This document shows positions 33,116-43,195 of a DNA stretch of 64,000 nucleotides, in pieces. Positions within the stretch are counted from its first letter, which is position 1. Each line of letters begins with the position of its first letter. A program made the translations under genes and the position numbers. This DNA comes from Planctomycetota bacterium (GTDB taxonomy: Bacteria > Planctomycetota > PLA2 > JAEUHO01), in assembly GCA_020631815.1 (NCBI GenBank), contig JACKGW010000001.1:248001-312000 (forward strand), in the 5' to 3' direction. The notes under the pieces are model-generated. The model was not told the DNA's origin and searched no databases. It was given only the letters and a program-made list of their open reading frames with translations.

Positions 33116-35174
33116 CGGCCGCGGCGCCGACGTTCCCGAGGGCGTCGACAGCTTGCACGACCACGTCGTGCGGCCCGTCCTTGGCCTCGGGCAGTCGGGC
33201 CTGCGCGCTCTCCTCGGGTTCGTCGAAGAGGCCGTCGTCGGCAGCGAGCACGCGCCATGCCTTGCCGTCCAGCGAGTAGCGCAAGCGCACGATGCGCCCG
33301 TCGGCGGGATCCGTGGCCGTGGCTCGAAGGACGAGCGTCCCCTCGCCGTCGCGCTCGAGACGGGCCTCGACGCGCGGCGCCGTGTTGTCCACGCGGTGCG
33401 CCAGCACGGTCATGTCCGCCGTGCGCGTGCGTGCGGCGTCGTTCCCGCCCGCGTCGCTCACGATCACCTTGACGTCGTAGAGGCCGTCCGGCCAGCCGCT
33501 GGTGTCCCAGCTCCACGCGGGCTTGGGCAGCTCCTCGTCCTCGACCAGCGCGTGCCAGCGGGCGACGCCGGCCCGGCGCACCTCGATGCGCGTCACGAGA
33601 TCGTCGCCGTCCGCGTCGTCGACCTTCCACTTGAGCTCGCGCTTGGGGCTGGCGTCGCTCGGCGGGCCACCGTCCTTCGGCGCGCCCGGCACGTTGACCT
33701 CGAACGAGCTGAGCACGGGCGGCCGGTTCGGTCCCTGGCGCACCCAGCTGACGGCGCGAACCTCGGCCTCGCCCGCGTCCAGCGTGATGCGCACCTGCGC
33801 GAAGCGCGCGTCCAGCGCGGTGTCGGCCACGCCGGCGGTGCTCCCGGTCACCTTGCGCCACGCGCTCCACGAGTCATCGGGCTCGTCCACCGAGCCGCCG
33901 CGGACCTCGAGCCCCGTCACGCCGCTGCCTTCGACGCGCAGGCGACCCCAGCGCGCAACGGCCTCGGCGTCGAGCACGTCGCTCGTCCAGGTCGGCGGCT
34001 CGGGCAGCTTGGCCAAGCGACGATGCAAGACGACCGGGTTGCTCGTGACGACGGACGACAGGCGGCCTTCGCCGCTGCTCACGACGACGCTCGCCTCGGC
34101 CTCGGGCAGATCGCCGAGCACGCCCGCGGCATGCCCGGGCTCGACGCGGACGAGGCGCGCGCCGGGTCCGGTGCCCGCCACGGCGCCGTCGCCGTCCACC
34201 GTGAGGCCGAGGACCGCGACCTTCTTCTCCTGCCAGAGCACGGTCATCACGCCGCTGGCCTCGAGGTGCAGGATGTGCCCGTCTTGCAGGCCCGGTCGCG
34301 GAGCGGCCTTGCCGCCCGGCGCGGTGGGGGGCGGCCCCTCCATCTGCTTCACGAGGTTCTCGACCGCCTGCGCGTTGCCGCCCGCGTCGTCGGCATTGGC
34401 CGCGACGAGCAGCGATCCGTCCGTGCGGCGCACGATCCCGACGATCTCCTGCTCTTCGAAGTCGTGGACGATGGCAACGGTGCCGTCCTTGGCCACACGG
34501 GCCACCAAGCCCTTCGGCGAGGTGCCGACCAGCCACGTGTCGCCGTCGGCCGTCAGGCAGCGCGCGTGGTCGTCGTCGAGCTCGGCGCGCCGGGCGACGG
34601 TGCCCAGACCATCCACGGCGTAGACCGCGGCCGGTCCGCCCGTGGCGGCCACGACACCGCCCTTGCCGTCGCCGGCAAGGGCCCAGACGTGCTCCGCAGG
34701 CAGCGCAGCCAGCGGGGCCACGCTGACGTTGTCGCCGCGTACGTCCACCCGGACCAAGCGGGCGCCGGGGAAGACGGCGGCCACGACCCCACCCTCGCCG
34801 GCGACTGCTACCGCCGTGACGAGCAGGCCCGGGCCCAGGTCGATGGTCTTCACGTCCTTGCCCTGCACGCGCATGAGCTGGGCGTCGTTGCCCGTGGCGA
34901 TCCACGTGGCGTCGCCCTGCTGCACGGCCGCCCACGCGGTGGGGGCGCCCACGTCCACTGCCTCGAAGGCCGGGCCCGGGCGCAGCACGCCGTCGTCATC
35001 GACGAGCGCGCGTGCGAGCTTGCCGTCGCCGAAGTCCGATGCGCCGGCGAGGCGCACCTCTTCGGTGCCTCCCGCCCATGCGGAATGCGGTGCGCTCGTC
35101 GCGAGGGCGAGCGTCACCAGCAAGCCGAGCGCGAGGGAGCGACGCGCTCCCCGCCCATACGTGGATGCGTGCAT
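33102..35174 (-). CDS. secreted beta-propeller protein with Ig-like C-terminal part
   Basis: A 690-residue protein with a signal peptide (about 1-34, ending SAWA). Residues 45-390 consist of short repeated strands such as TAWAAVQQGDATWIATGNDAQLM and LVARVAKDGTVAIVHDFEE, which indicate a seven- or eight-bladed propeller. Residues 390-690 hold a discoidin-like stretch and two Ig/Fn3-like domains (PPVLSSFEVNVPG, SGWPDGLYDVKVIVSDAGGN). It lies 9 bp downstream of the S55 peptidase gene and is probably secreted with it; its exact role is unknown. Confidence 0.75.
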   Translation of the reverse strand: MHASTYGRGARRSLALGLLVTLALATSAPHSAWAGGTEEVRLAGASDFGDGKLARALVDDDGVLRPGPAFEAVDVGAPTAWAAVQQGDATWIATGNDAQLMRVQGKDVKTIDLGPGLLVTAVAVAGEGGVVAAVFPGARLVRVDVRGDNVSVAPLAALPAEHVWALAGDGKGGVVAATGGPAAVYAVDGLGTVARRAELDDDHARCLTADGDTWLVGTSPKGLVARVAKDGTVAIVHDFEEQEIVGIVRRTDGSLLVAANADDAGGNAQAVENLVKQMEGPPPTAPGGKAAPRPGLQDGHILHLEASGVMTVLWQEKKVAVLGLTVDGDGAVAGTGPGARLVRVEPGHAAGVLGDLPEAEASVVVSSGEGRLSSVVTSNPVVLHRRLAKLPEPPTWTSDVLDAEAVARWGRLRVEGSGVTGLEVRGGSVDEPDDSWSAWRKVTGSTAGVADTALDARFAQVRITLDAGEAEVRAVSWVRQGPNRPPVLSSFEVNVPGAPKDGGPPSDASPKRELKWKVDDADGDDLVTRIEVRRAGVARWHALVEDEELPKPAWSWDTSGWPDGLYDVKVIVSDAGGNDAARTRTADMTVLAHRVDNTAPRVEARLERDGEGTLVLRATATDPADGRIVRLRYSLDGKAWRVLAADDGLFDEPEESAQARLPEAKDGPHDVVVQAVDALGNVGAAAATSR

Positions 35175-35183
35175 CGATGTCCT

Positions 35184-36953
35184 TTAGCGAACGACGCGGA
35201 GGGTGACCCGCTCGCGTCCTGCGATCAGGTAGCCCACTTCGCGCTTCACGAGGGAGAAGGTGTCCCGGACGCCCAGCGCGGGCGCATCCGGAGACCGGAC
35301 CAGGCGGGGAAGCGAGGACAACGGCAAGCGCCGCAGCATGTGCCCGTCGAGGTCCACGTCGACCTGCGCGCGCGGAAGCAGGGCGCACAGCTCGGTGGTC
35401 TTGTGGAAGGTGGCGTACAGCGCCGGCAGGTCGCGGATGTCGCGCGGCGTGGGGGCGTCGGTCGGGGCGTTGTCGCCGCCGAGCACCATGATCACGTAGT
35501 TCCCCTCGGGCGCGTCGTCGGGCACCACGATCTCGAGGCGCTCGGTGCGCAAGGGGCCCAGCTCTTGGGGTTCCAGCTGCACGGTCAGCTGGACCGTCTC
35601 GCCCGGATGGACTTCGTCGCGTGAGGAAACGACGGAGCGGATCCAAGCCCGCCGGTCCGTGTGCTCGACCTCGACCTCCAAGTCGAAGCGCTCGAACTCG
35701 GGACGCTGGCGCGGGTGGGTCAGCGGGCGGTCGACCAAGTGCATGAGCATGCGCTGGTAGCCGCCGTCGAAACCCGCCACGCTGTCTTCGTAGGTCCAGG
35801 GGTCCATGCCCTTGAGCTTGACGGTCATGCGCACACGCTTGGTGTTGGGGCCAATGCCACCCTCGGCCTTGGTGAACGCCTCGCGCAGGGCCGACTGCAG
35901 CATCTGCTGGAAGTAGATCGTGTTGGGCGTGACCTCGAAGTTGAAGTGCTCTTCGCGCTTGGTGACCGGGTTGCGGAAGACGACGTGCACCGGAACCATC
36001 GGTGCTTTGCGCGTGCGGTCCACCACGATGCAGCTGGGGCGGTCCTGGACGAGGGCGCCGATCTCCTGCAGCGGTCCGCCCAGCTTGAAGCTGATCTCGC
36101 GCGACGCGATGACCGTGTAGACATAGCCGACGCTGGCCGGGAAGAGGGTCTCGCCAAGCGTCTCGAAGCTGTGCCCGAAGGCGTAGACCTTGTCGCCGTC
36201 GACGGCCGTGATCGTACCCATCGCCGAGGCACTGAAGTCGCCGCGCAGGATGTCGACCGTGATGGCCGCGCCCGGCACCACCGGCGCGTCGAGGGCCCCC
36301 TGCGCGGCACCGCCGCCCGGCGCCGCGACCACGTGGAAGCCCAGCGCCTTCATCTCGCGGGCGACCTGTGCGCGGCCTGCGTCGGAGAAGCCGCCGAGCG
36401 CCAGTGGTGTGCCGATGGGGCGGAAGGGCGTGCTGGCGGGATCGGACTCGGGCGCGTGCAGCGGCGTCGCGGGGAGCGCACCCGACGGGCGGCCTTCCTC
36501 GGGGCGCCGGCCCTCGGCCAGCATCGTGTGGATGGGCGTGACGCCGCCGACGGCGTGCTTGGCCCACGCGAAGGTGTAGGAGAGGGCGCCGGCCAGCTTG
36601 CCGTCGAACCAGATGGGCGAGCCCGACATGCCCTGGGCGATCTGGTGGTCGGCGAACTCGTCGCCGAGGCAGCGGACCAGGATGAGGTCCTGCTTGGTCA
36701 GCCAGTTGCGCGCGATGTCGATCACCTCGACCTCGAAGCGCTCGAGCGCGGTCCCGTGGCGCACCGTCATCCCGTACCCGCGCATGCCCGGCTTGATGGC
36801 CTCGAGCGGCAGGAAGCGGGCGTCGTCCGACGGCTTGGCCGGGGCAGGCTCGGCGCCCGGCGCGTCCTCGGCCCGGCCCGAGCGGGTGGCAGGGCCCAGC
36901 ACGAGGAGGGCGAGGAACAAGGGAGCCAAGACGAGGGCGAACGGGCGCGGCAT
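35184..36953 (-). CDS. SpoIVB-type (S55) serine peptidase
   Basis: A 589-residue secreted protein with a signal peptide (about 1-28). Residues 45-260 match the SpoIVB S55 domain: GMRGYGMTV near 56, LTKQDLILVRC near 85, the catalytic Ser in QGMSGSPIWFDGKLAGALSY near 107-126, and KVYAFGHSFETLGET near 237. In Bacillus SpoIVB starts sigma-K processing; non-sporulating bacteria carry paralogues of unknown purpose. The remaining 300 residues are beta-rich. TAGACT lies 6 nt before the ATG, and the propeller gene follows after 9 bp. Confidence 0.85.
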   Translation of the reverse strand: MPRPFALVLAPLFLALLVLGPATRSGRAEDAPGAEPAPAKPSDDARFLPLEAIKPGMRGYGMTVRHGTALERFEVEVIDIARNWLTKQDLILVRCLGDEFADHQIAQGMSGSPIWFDGKLAGALSYTFAWAKHAVGGVTPIHTMLAEGRRPEEGRPSGALPATPLHAPESDPASTPFRPIGTPLALGGFSDAGRAQVAREMKALGFHVVAAPGGGAAQGALDAPVVPGAAITVDILRGDFSASAMGTITAVDGDKVYAFGHSFETLGETLFPASVGYVYTVIASREISFKLGGPLQEIGALVQDRPSCIVVDRTRKAPMVPVHVVFRNPVTKREEHFNFEVTPNTIYFQQMLQSALREAFTKAEGGIGPNTKRVRMTVKLKGMDPWTYEDSVAGFDGGYQRMLMHLVDRPLTHPRQRPEFERFDLEVEVEHTDRRAWIRSVVSSRDEVHPGETVQLTVQLEPQELGPLRTERLEIVVPDDAPEGNYVIMVLGGDNAPTDAPTPRDIRDLPALYATFHKTTELCALLPRAQVDVDLDGHMLRRLPLSSLPRLVRSPDAPALGVRDTFSLVKREVGYLIAGRERVTLRVVR

Positions 36954-36959
36954 GGGCGG

Positions 36960-36965
36960 AGTCTA
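36960..36965 (-). promoter_or_regulatory. TAGACT -10-like box, 6 nt before the start codon
   Basis: On the minus strand TAGACT is followed by CCGCCC and the ATG at 36953. The gene is divergent from MoxR, so a promoter is expected here. Confidence 0.55.
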
Positions 36966-37077
36966 CGCCCAGATCGCACGTGCGACCGCTTCGCCAATCG
37001 GCTCGCCAAGGGGGTCATCGGGCCCGGCCTCGGCGACCTTCGCTTGGGCCCCTCCCCGGGGCTGCCACCATGCGGGG

Positions 37078-37923
<846 letters not shown>

Positions 37924-37927
37924 CGGC

Positions 37928-39100
37928 GTGTTCCTGGACTTCTTCCAGGGGCTGCGTGCTGCCGGGGTGCCCGTGACGATCACGGAGCACCTGGCGTGGC
38001 TCGAGGCGCTCCGGGCCGGCCTCGCGGGCCTGGACCCCGAGCGCTTCTACTACCTGGCCCGCGCCGCCCTGGTGAAGGACGAGCGCTACATCGACCGCTT
38101 CGACCGCGTCTTCGGCCACGTCTTCCGCGGCTTGGACGCGCCCGGCGAGCTGACCGCGGACATCCCCGAAGCATGGCTCCGCCGGCTGGCCGAGCGTCTG
38201 TTCGACCCGAACGAGCTGGAGCGCCTGAAGGCCCTGGGGTCGCTGGACGAGCTGCTCGAGGCCTTGCGCCAGCGGCTGGCCGAACAGCAGGAGCGCCACG
38301 AGGGCGGCTCGCGCTGGATCGGCACGGGCGGGACGTCGCCCTTCGGCGCGTACGGTGCGAACCCCTTCGGCATCCGCATGGGGCAGCACGCCTCGCGCCA
38401 CCGCCGCGCCGCCAAGGTCTGGGACCAGCGCGAGTTCCGCGACTTCGCTGACGACGTCGAGCTGGGCACGCGCCAGCTCAAGGTGGCGCTCCGCGGCCTG
38501 CGCAAGCTGGCCCGTCGCGGCCACGAGGACGAGCTGGACCTGCCCACCACGATCCGCGCCACGGCGCGCAACGCCGGCTGGCTGGATCTCCAGTGGCAGC
38601 GCACGCGGGAGAACGTCCTTCGCGTGCTCCTCGTGCTCGACGTCGGCGGCTCCATGGACGACCACGTGCGCCGCGTCGAGGAGCTGTTCAGCGCAGCGCG
38701 CAGCGAGCTCAAGCACCTGGACCACGTCTACTTCCACAACTGCCTCTACGAGCGCGTGTGGAAGGACAACCATCGTCGCCACGAGCTCGTGACGCCCACC
38801 GAGGAGCTGTTCCGCCACCACGATCGCGAGACGCGCGTCGTGTTCGTGGGCGACGCCAGCATGGGACCCTTCGAGCTGACCCACGCCGGCGGCTCGGTCG
38901 AGCACTGGAACGAACAGCCCGGCGTGTCGTGGCTACGCCGGGCCGTCGCCGCCTGGCCGCACACCGTGTGGATCAACCCGATTCCCGAGGACCACTGGAC
39001 GTGGACGCCTTCGATCGGAATGGTGCGCGGCGTGTTCGAAGGACGGATGGTCCCGCTCACGCTGTCCGGCGTCGAGCGGGCGATCGACCTTCTGACCTGA
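37928..39100 (+). CDS. CoxE-like vWA-domain protein
   Basis: A 390-residue protein of the VWA_CoxE family starting at GTG 37928. The N-terminal helical half has the typical FLDFFQGLRAAGVPVTITEH and ALVKDERYIDRFDRVF. The vWA core begins near residue 235 with VLLVLDVGGSMDDHV, where the MIDAS reads DxGxS as usual for this family. HFHNC-type (VYFHNCLYERVW) and FVGDASMGPFEL follow. It is the partner of the MoxR-type ATPase and probably binds it during protein remodelling. It converges on the secretin-like gene. Confidence 0.92.
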   Translation: MFLDFFQGLRAAGVPVTITEHLAWLEALRAGLAGLDPERFYYLARAALVKDERYIDRFDRVFGHVFRGLDAPGELTADIPEAWLRRLAERLFDPNELERLKALGSLDELLEALRQRLAEQQERHEGGSRWIGTGGTSPFGAYGANPFGIRMGQHASRHRRAAKVWDQREFRDFADDVELGTRQLKVALRGLRKLARRGHEDELDLPTTIRATARNAGWLDLQWQRTRENVLRVLLVLDVGGSMDDHVRRVEELFSAARSELKHLDHVYFHNCLYERVWKDNHRRHELVTPTEELFRHHDRETRVVFVGDASMGPFELTHAGGSVEHWNEQPGVSWLRRAVAAWPHTVWINPIPEDHWTWTPSIGMVRGVFEGRMVPLTLSGVERAIDLLT

Positions 39101-39103
39101 TCG

Positions 39104-40306
39104 CTACTCGCCGTCAGCCGGCGCCGGCTGGTCGATCAGCGAGATCAGGTCGCGTACGGCGGCCAGGGTCTCGTCATCTGCAGCGACGAGCAGCGAGTTC
39201 GTCCGGGCATCCGGGACGACACGCGGCCCGGGCGTGCTGCGACCCGTGGTGCGGCGGGCGTAGAGGTTCATCAGCGCGCCAGCCGCCTCGTTGGCCTTGG
39301 CGTGCTCGAGCCGGATCATGACGACCGTCTCCTTCGCAGGCGCGGGCGCCGCCTGGGCGGGGACGGCGGCGTCGAGCAGATTGACGGCCGCTGCAACCGC
39401 CTCGATGTCCTCCTTGCTGCCACTCACGAGCAGCCGGTTGGTGCGCAGATCTCCCGTGATGCGAAGCGGCCGCGGCGTCACCACATCGGGAGCCGGAGCA
39501 CGGGCGCGAGCCTCTTCGGCGGCAGGCGTGTCCTTGGCGAAGTGCTGTGTCAGCTGGGCCGCCAAGAGGTCCGCCCGCGCGTGCTTCACCTCGATCATGA
39601 TCGTCGTGCCGGCTTGGACCCGCCCCGCGAGGGCTTGATCCTCCATGCCCTGCAGCAGTCGGAAGATGGCAGCGACATTGGGGGCGAAATCCGTCACGAC
39701 GAAGCCGGAGGCTGCCGGGACCTCCGTGACGTTGCCCACGTTGCCCTGCGACACGATGCGCTGCAGAGCCCCGCGTGCCGCGCGCAGGTCGGTAATGTGC
39801 TGCACGGGGATCCACGTCGTGATGAAGCGGCCAACCTGCTGCTCGATGCGAGCGACGTTTTCGGCCGTGACGGAGGCGAACTCCGGCCGGAGCTGGAGCA
39901 CCTGGCCGCCGCGTGTGTCCACGACGTGGTAGGTGCTGGCGCGTCCTTCTCCGTGGTGCACGATGGTCAGGTTGTTGGGGAAGAACAGCTGGCGCAGCTG
40001 CGCGATGATGTCCTCGGCGCCTCCGTGCAGCGTGATCTCGCACGCGATCCGCTCGCCCCGGACGGCCTTGTTCTGGGGGTCGTAGACGATGGGCAGGCCC
40101 GTGATGGCCACCACGCGGTGCAGGATCTCGCCTGCCGTCGTCTCTTCCGTGATGGGGATGTTCCACGGCGGAGCCGTGCGCTCCGCGGCGGGCGGGGCGG
40201 CCGGCACGCCGTCATCGGCGACGGCCCTGGAGATGGGGGCCGCGATCAGCACGGCTCCGAGCAGCACGAGAGCGAGACGGCAGACAGGCGACGGATGGGG
40301 CGACAC
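39104..40306 (-). CDS. secretin N-domain (NolW-like) periplasmic protein
   Basis: A 400-residue protein started at GTG 40306, chosen because AGGAGG lies 6 nt upstream; this removes 52 residues of palindrome-encoded noise. A signal peptide (about 1-30, ending RAVA) is followed by an STN/N0-like domain (TTAGEILHRVVAITGLPIVY) and three NolW/N1-type repeats near 180-400, ending with RTNSLLVAADDETLAAVRDL. The outer-membrane beta-domain of GspD-type secretins is missing. It may be an accessory to a secretion system elsewhere. The 188-bp palindrome lies just upstream. Confidence 0.78.
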   Translation of the reverse strand: MSPHPSPVCRLALVLLGAVLIAAPISRAVADDGVPAAPPAAERTAPPWNIPITEETTAGEILHRVVAITGLPIVYDPQNKAVRGERIACEITLHGGAEDIIAQLRQLFFPNNLTIVHHGEGRASTYHVVDTRGGQVLQLRPEFASVTAENVARIEQQVGRFITTWIPVQHITDLRAARGALQRIVSQGNVGNVTEVPAASGFVVTDFAPNVAAIFRLLQGMEDQALAGRVQAGTTIMIEVKHARADLLAAQLTQHFAKDTPAAEEARARAPAPDVVTPRPLRITGDLRTNRLLVSGSKEDIEAVAAAVNLLDAAVPAQAAPAPAKETVVMIRLEHAKANEAAGALMNLYARRTTGRSTPGPRVVPDARTNSLLVAADDETLAAVRDLISLIDQPAPADGE

Positions 40307-40362
40307 GACGTTCCTCCTCGGGACAACGAGGGCTTGGACGTCGGCGGCTTGGGGGGCCTTCC

Positions 40363-40550
40363 GGGCTAGGCTCTGCTTCGAAAGACCCCGCCGCGAGGCG
40401 GCCGATGCCGACGCGAGCGCCGATGGGCGCGCGGATCTGGCCCGCAGGCGTGGTCTGTCCACGGTGAGGAGCCAGATCCGGGTGCACGCGGCGCGCAGCG
40501 AGGGCAGCGGTCGACGTAGCCGGGGGCCTTTCGAAACAGGGCCTAGTCCC
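40363..40550. repeat. 188-bp imperfect palindrome
   Basis: The arms at 40363-40389 and 40522-40550 match over about 27 bp with three mismatches and one gap (core TTCGAAAG). An inner pair GGATCTGGC (40433-40441) and GCCAGATCC (40471-40479) has the same centre (about 40456), so the whole block folds on itself. It starts 11 bp after the stop of the lipoprotein gene on the minus strand and lies 57 bp upstream of the secretin-like start. The sequence differs from the paired-hairpin family. Confidence 0.7.
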
Positions 40551-40561
40551 CGGGCCGTAGG

Positions 40562-41218
40562 TCAGAGGTCCACGCCGAAGTGGAGGATGACGTGGGGCAC
40601 GGCGGGATCGCCGTTGCCGTCGTTGCCTTCCAGCGCGATCACGTCGGCCGTGGCGTCCCCGTCGGTGGGCGTGGCCAGGCGGACGGCGAAGGCGCTGACC
40701 TTGTCGTCGCTGTTCCAGTCCGACAAGAACGCGGACGTCACGTTCACCTCGCGCCAGCCCGACGTGGTCACGTCGTCGATCGTTGCGATGTCGTTGCCCG
40801 GGGGATGGGGAACCTGGCCCACCGCGAGCGGCAGGTCGGGATGATCGGGCAGGTGCGACACCACGATGGGGCCGAGCGGGCCCGGGTCGCCCGAGCTGAC
40901 TTCGACCCAGAAGCGCAAGCGGATCGAGTCGAGGCTCGTCTTGTCGGGCTGCTGCGTCCCGTCGATGCGGATGGCGATCACGCCAAGCACTTGCGTGCCT
41001 GCGACCAGGTCGCCTGCTGCCAACACGTCGGGCTGTGCGGCCACGTCCGTGCCGCCCGTCGTGCGCGTGATGCTGCCCGAGAGGCCCGTCGCAGCGAAGA
41101 GGGTCACGTCCTGGTTGTCGACGTAGTCCTCGACGATCGACTCGACGAGACCGCACGAGGAGAGTGCGAGCGTCGCGGGAAGAAGGAGCAGAAGCGCCAA
41201 GTGACGGGCGAACGGCAT
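40562..41218 (-). CDS. lipoprotein with DNRLRE/CBM-like domain
   Basis: A 218-residue lipoprotein with lipobox LALSSC (Cys near residue 22). The mature part is a beta-sandwich: DSIRLRFWVEVSSGDPG, GWREVNVTSAFLSDWN and a C-terminal PHVILHFGVDL, which resembles DNRLRE/CBM6-type surface domains. The ATG follows GGAGG by 5 nt. It sits in the minus-strand run that includes the kinase and sigma-54 activator genes. Surface anchoring is expected; a ligand is not known. Confidence 0.7.
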   Translation of the reverse strand: MPFARHLALLLLLPATLALSSCGLVESIVEDYVDNQDVTLFAATGLSGSITRTTGGTDVAAQPDVLAAGDLVAGTQVLGVIAIRIDGTQQPDKTSLDSIRLRFWVEVSSGDPGPLGPIVVSHLPDHPDLPLAVGQVPHPPGNDIATIDDVTTSGWREVNVTSAFLSDWNSDDKVSAFAVRLATPTDGDATADVIALEGNDGNGDPAVPHVILHFGVDL

Positions 41219-41297
41219 CGGGCCTCCAGGCCCGAGCGACGGGCGTACTTCGCCCTATCGACCGATTGCACCGAGCACAGGAGCCCGGACAGGGGGA

Positions 41298-42245
41298 TCA
41301 CCGGCGGCACGCTCCGAGGCGTCTCCAGGGGGCACGGCAGGCCTTGTGCATCCGCAAGGCCTGGGGCTTGGCGGCGGGGCCCGGGTTCGTGCCGGTACCG
41401 ACGACCAAGGGCACCCACGTCGCTGCCAGACCATCGAGGCTCGCGTGCAGGCGCCATGTGCCCGGCGCTGTCAGCAACGAAGCGCGTGTCGACTCGCCCA
41501 GCGGGATTCGCGTGGCCGCGTGGCGAACGTCCTTGAGCGGTGTCAAGCGCACCGTGCGGCTGCCGCCCGCGTGCGAGAAGACCAGCTCCAAGCGCGGGCC
41601 CTTGCCAGGCCGCGAGCTGGTGCGCAAGCCATCGATGAACACGTCCACGGCCATGTCGTCGGTGTCGGGCAGCGTGGCGCCCGGTGCGAGCCGCTCGCCG
41701 TCCGCGACGACGGCGGCGCGGACGACCAGCGCGCTCGTGGTGCGGCGCCGGGCGCCGTCGCGAAGGCGCCGGACGAGGCCGCGCAGCGCGAAGAACACCA
41801 GCGCAAGCCCCGAGAACCAGGCGAAGGGCTTCACGCGCCTCTGCACGCGGCCGACGAGCGCGAGATCCACGATGCGATCGCGTCGCGCCTGGATGCTCGC
41901 ATCGTCGGGCGCGAGGCGCGCGGCGAGCTCCGCGTGGCGGACAGCCGAGGCGTCGTCACCGAGCGCCTGCCAGGCCAGCGAGGCGGCAGTGTGCACCTCG
42001 GGCGAGGGAGCGTCGGTCGCCATGGCGTCCAGACGCGGAGCCAGGGCCGAGACCGTGCCCGGACGGAAGAGGTCGGGCCAGGCGCCCAGGCCCTCCGGCG
42101 CCTCGAGGCGCCGGAGGGCGGGTCCCAGTTCCCGTGTTGCGTGTGCGGTGCCACGTCGATGCACGACCGAGAGCCCAAGGCCCGCGATCGTCACGAGGAC
42201 GAGCACGGTCGTCACGGCGCGGCGTGCGGGTCGGGAGCGGTTCAT
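41298..42245 (-). CDS. membrane protein with TPR-like segment
   Basis: A 315-residue protein with one membrane helix at about 11-28 and a second at about 142-158. Between them is a TPR-like helical repeat (VHTAASLAWQALGDDASAVRHAELAARLAPDD). The last 150 residues are a beta-rich domain with ELVFSHAGGSRTVRLTPL. I do not recognise the family. Its start lies 35 bp after the coiled-coil gene, in the same operon as the Ser/Thr kinase. Confidence 0.65.
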   Translation of the reverse strand: MNRSRPARRAVTTVLVLVTIAGLGLSVVHRRGTAHATRELGPALRRLEAPEGLGAWPDLFRPGTVSALAPRLDAMATDAPSPEVHTAASLAWQALGDDASAVRHAELAARLAPDDASIQARRDRIVDLALVGRVQRRVKPFAWFSGLALVFFALRGLVRRLRDGARRRTTSALVVRAAVVADGERLAPGATLPDTDDMAVDVFIDGLRTSSRPGKGPRLELVFSHAGGSRTVRLTPLKDVRHAATRIPLGESTRASLLTAPGTWRLHASLDGLAATWVPLVVGTGTNPGPAAKPQALRMHKACRAPWRRLGACRR

Positions 42246-42280
42246 CGTCGAGGCCTCCGCAGTGAGTAGGAACGTGGGAG

Positions 42281-43093
42281 CTAGCGAGCCGGCCAGGCGG
42301 CCAGCACCTCGTCGATGGCCTGCGCCGGATCCTGGGCGCTGACGGGCAGCGTGGCCAGGGGCTCGTCCACGAGCTCGGTGCGCTCCACCTCGTAGTAGGC
42401 GAGCAGCTTGGACTGCTCACGCAGCGAGGCGCGGATGGCATCGATGCGCTCGCGCGCAGCGGACCAGCCGCTGGCGTCCAGGCCTTCGGCCAGCACGCCT
42501 TCGCGCGTACGGGCTGCTGCCTTGCGGGCCTCGAGCGACTCGAGCTCGGCCGACAGGAGGCGGACCTCCTCGCCAAGGCGAGACTGCTCGTCACGAGCCT
42601 GCTCCAACGCGGACAGCGTGGAAGCGTGCTCGGCCTTCAGGCGCTGCAGGTCCTGTGCACGGCGCTCGAGCCGCACGCTGGCGGTCTGGAACGCGCGTAC
42701 GCGACGCAGGGTGCCGTCCTGGGAGGTACGGACCTCGGGACGAAGCGGTACGGACGTGGCGATGACGTGTTCGTCACCACCCATCGTGGCGCGGAGCGAA
42801 GCCAGGGCCTCGCGCTCGTTGCCGACACGCGTGGCGAGCGTGCGCACTTCGCGCTCGGTCTCGCGGATGCGATCGGCAAGGCCTTCGGCGGCGACTTCGC
42901 CGCGGATGATGCTCTCGGCGTAGGCGTCCACCTGACGGCGGGCCTCCTCGAGCTGGTTCTTGAGCGGGACTTCGGCGGCCACGGCATTGCGGGCCTCGGC
43001 GCGAAGCTGGGCTACGCGCGACGAGATCGCATCGGTGCCGATGAACCATGCCGCACCACCCACGACGAGGGCGGTCCAGATGAGCTTTCGCAT
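42281..43093 (-). CDS. membrane-anchored coiled-coil protein
   Basis: A 270-residue protein with one N-terminal helix (about 5-22) followed by two long coiled-coil stretches (about 25-100 and 130-240; for example RERIDAIRASLREQSKLLAYYEVERTEL in part). The size and anchor resemble periplasmic or cytoplasmic-face scaffold proteins. It lies 102 bp downstream of the kinase gene and may be a substrate or partner. No catalytic motif is present. Confidence 0.75.
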   Translation of the reverse strand: MRKLIWTALVVGGAAWFIGTDAISSRVAQLRAEARNAVAAEVPLKNQLEEARRQVDAYAESIIRGEVAAEGLADRIRETEREVRTLATRVGNEREALASLRATMGGDEHVIATSVPLRPEVRTSQDGTLRRVRAFQTASVRLERRAQDLQRLKAEHASTLSALEQARDEQSRLGEEVRLLSAELESLEARKAAARTREGVLAEGLDASGWSAARERIDAIRASLREQSKLLAYYEVERTELVDEPLATLPVSAQDPAQAIDEVLAAWPAR

Positions 43094-43195
43094 GGTGGGG
43101 TTCTCCGGAAGAAGGGAAAGGGACGTACGGGGAGCCCGAACCTGCACGACATCGCTTGTCGCGCAGGCACGAGACGCTGTCAGGGAGGGGTGGAC

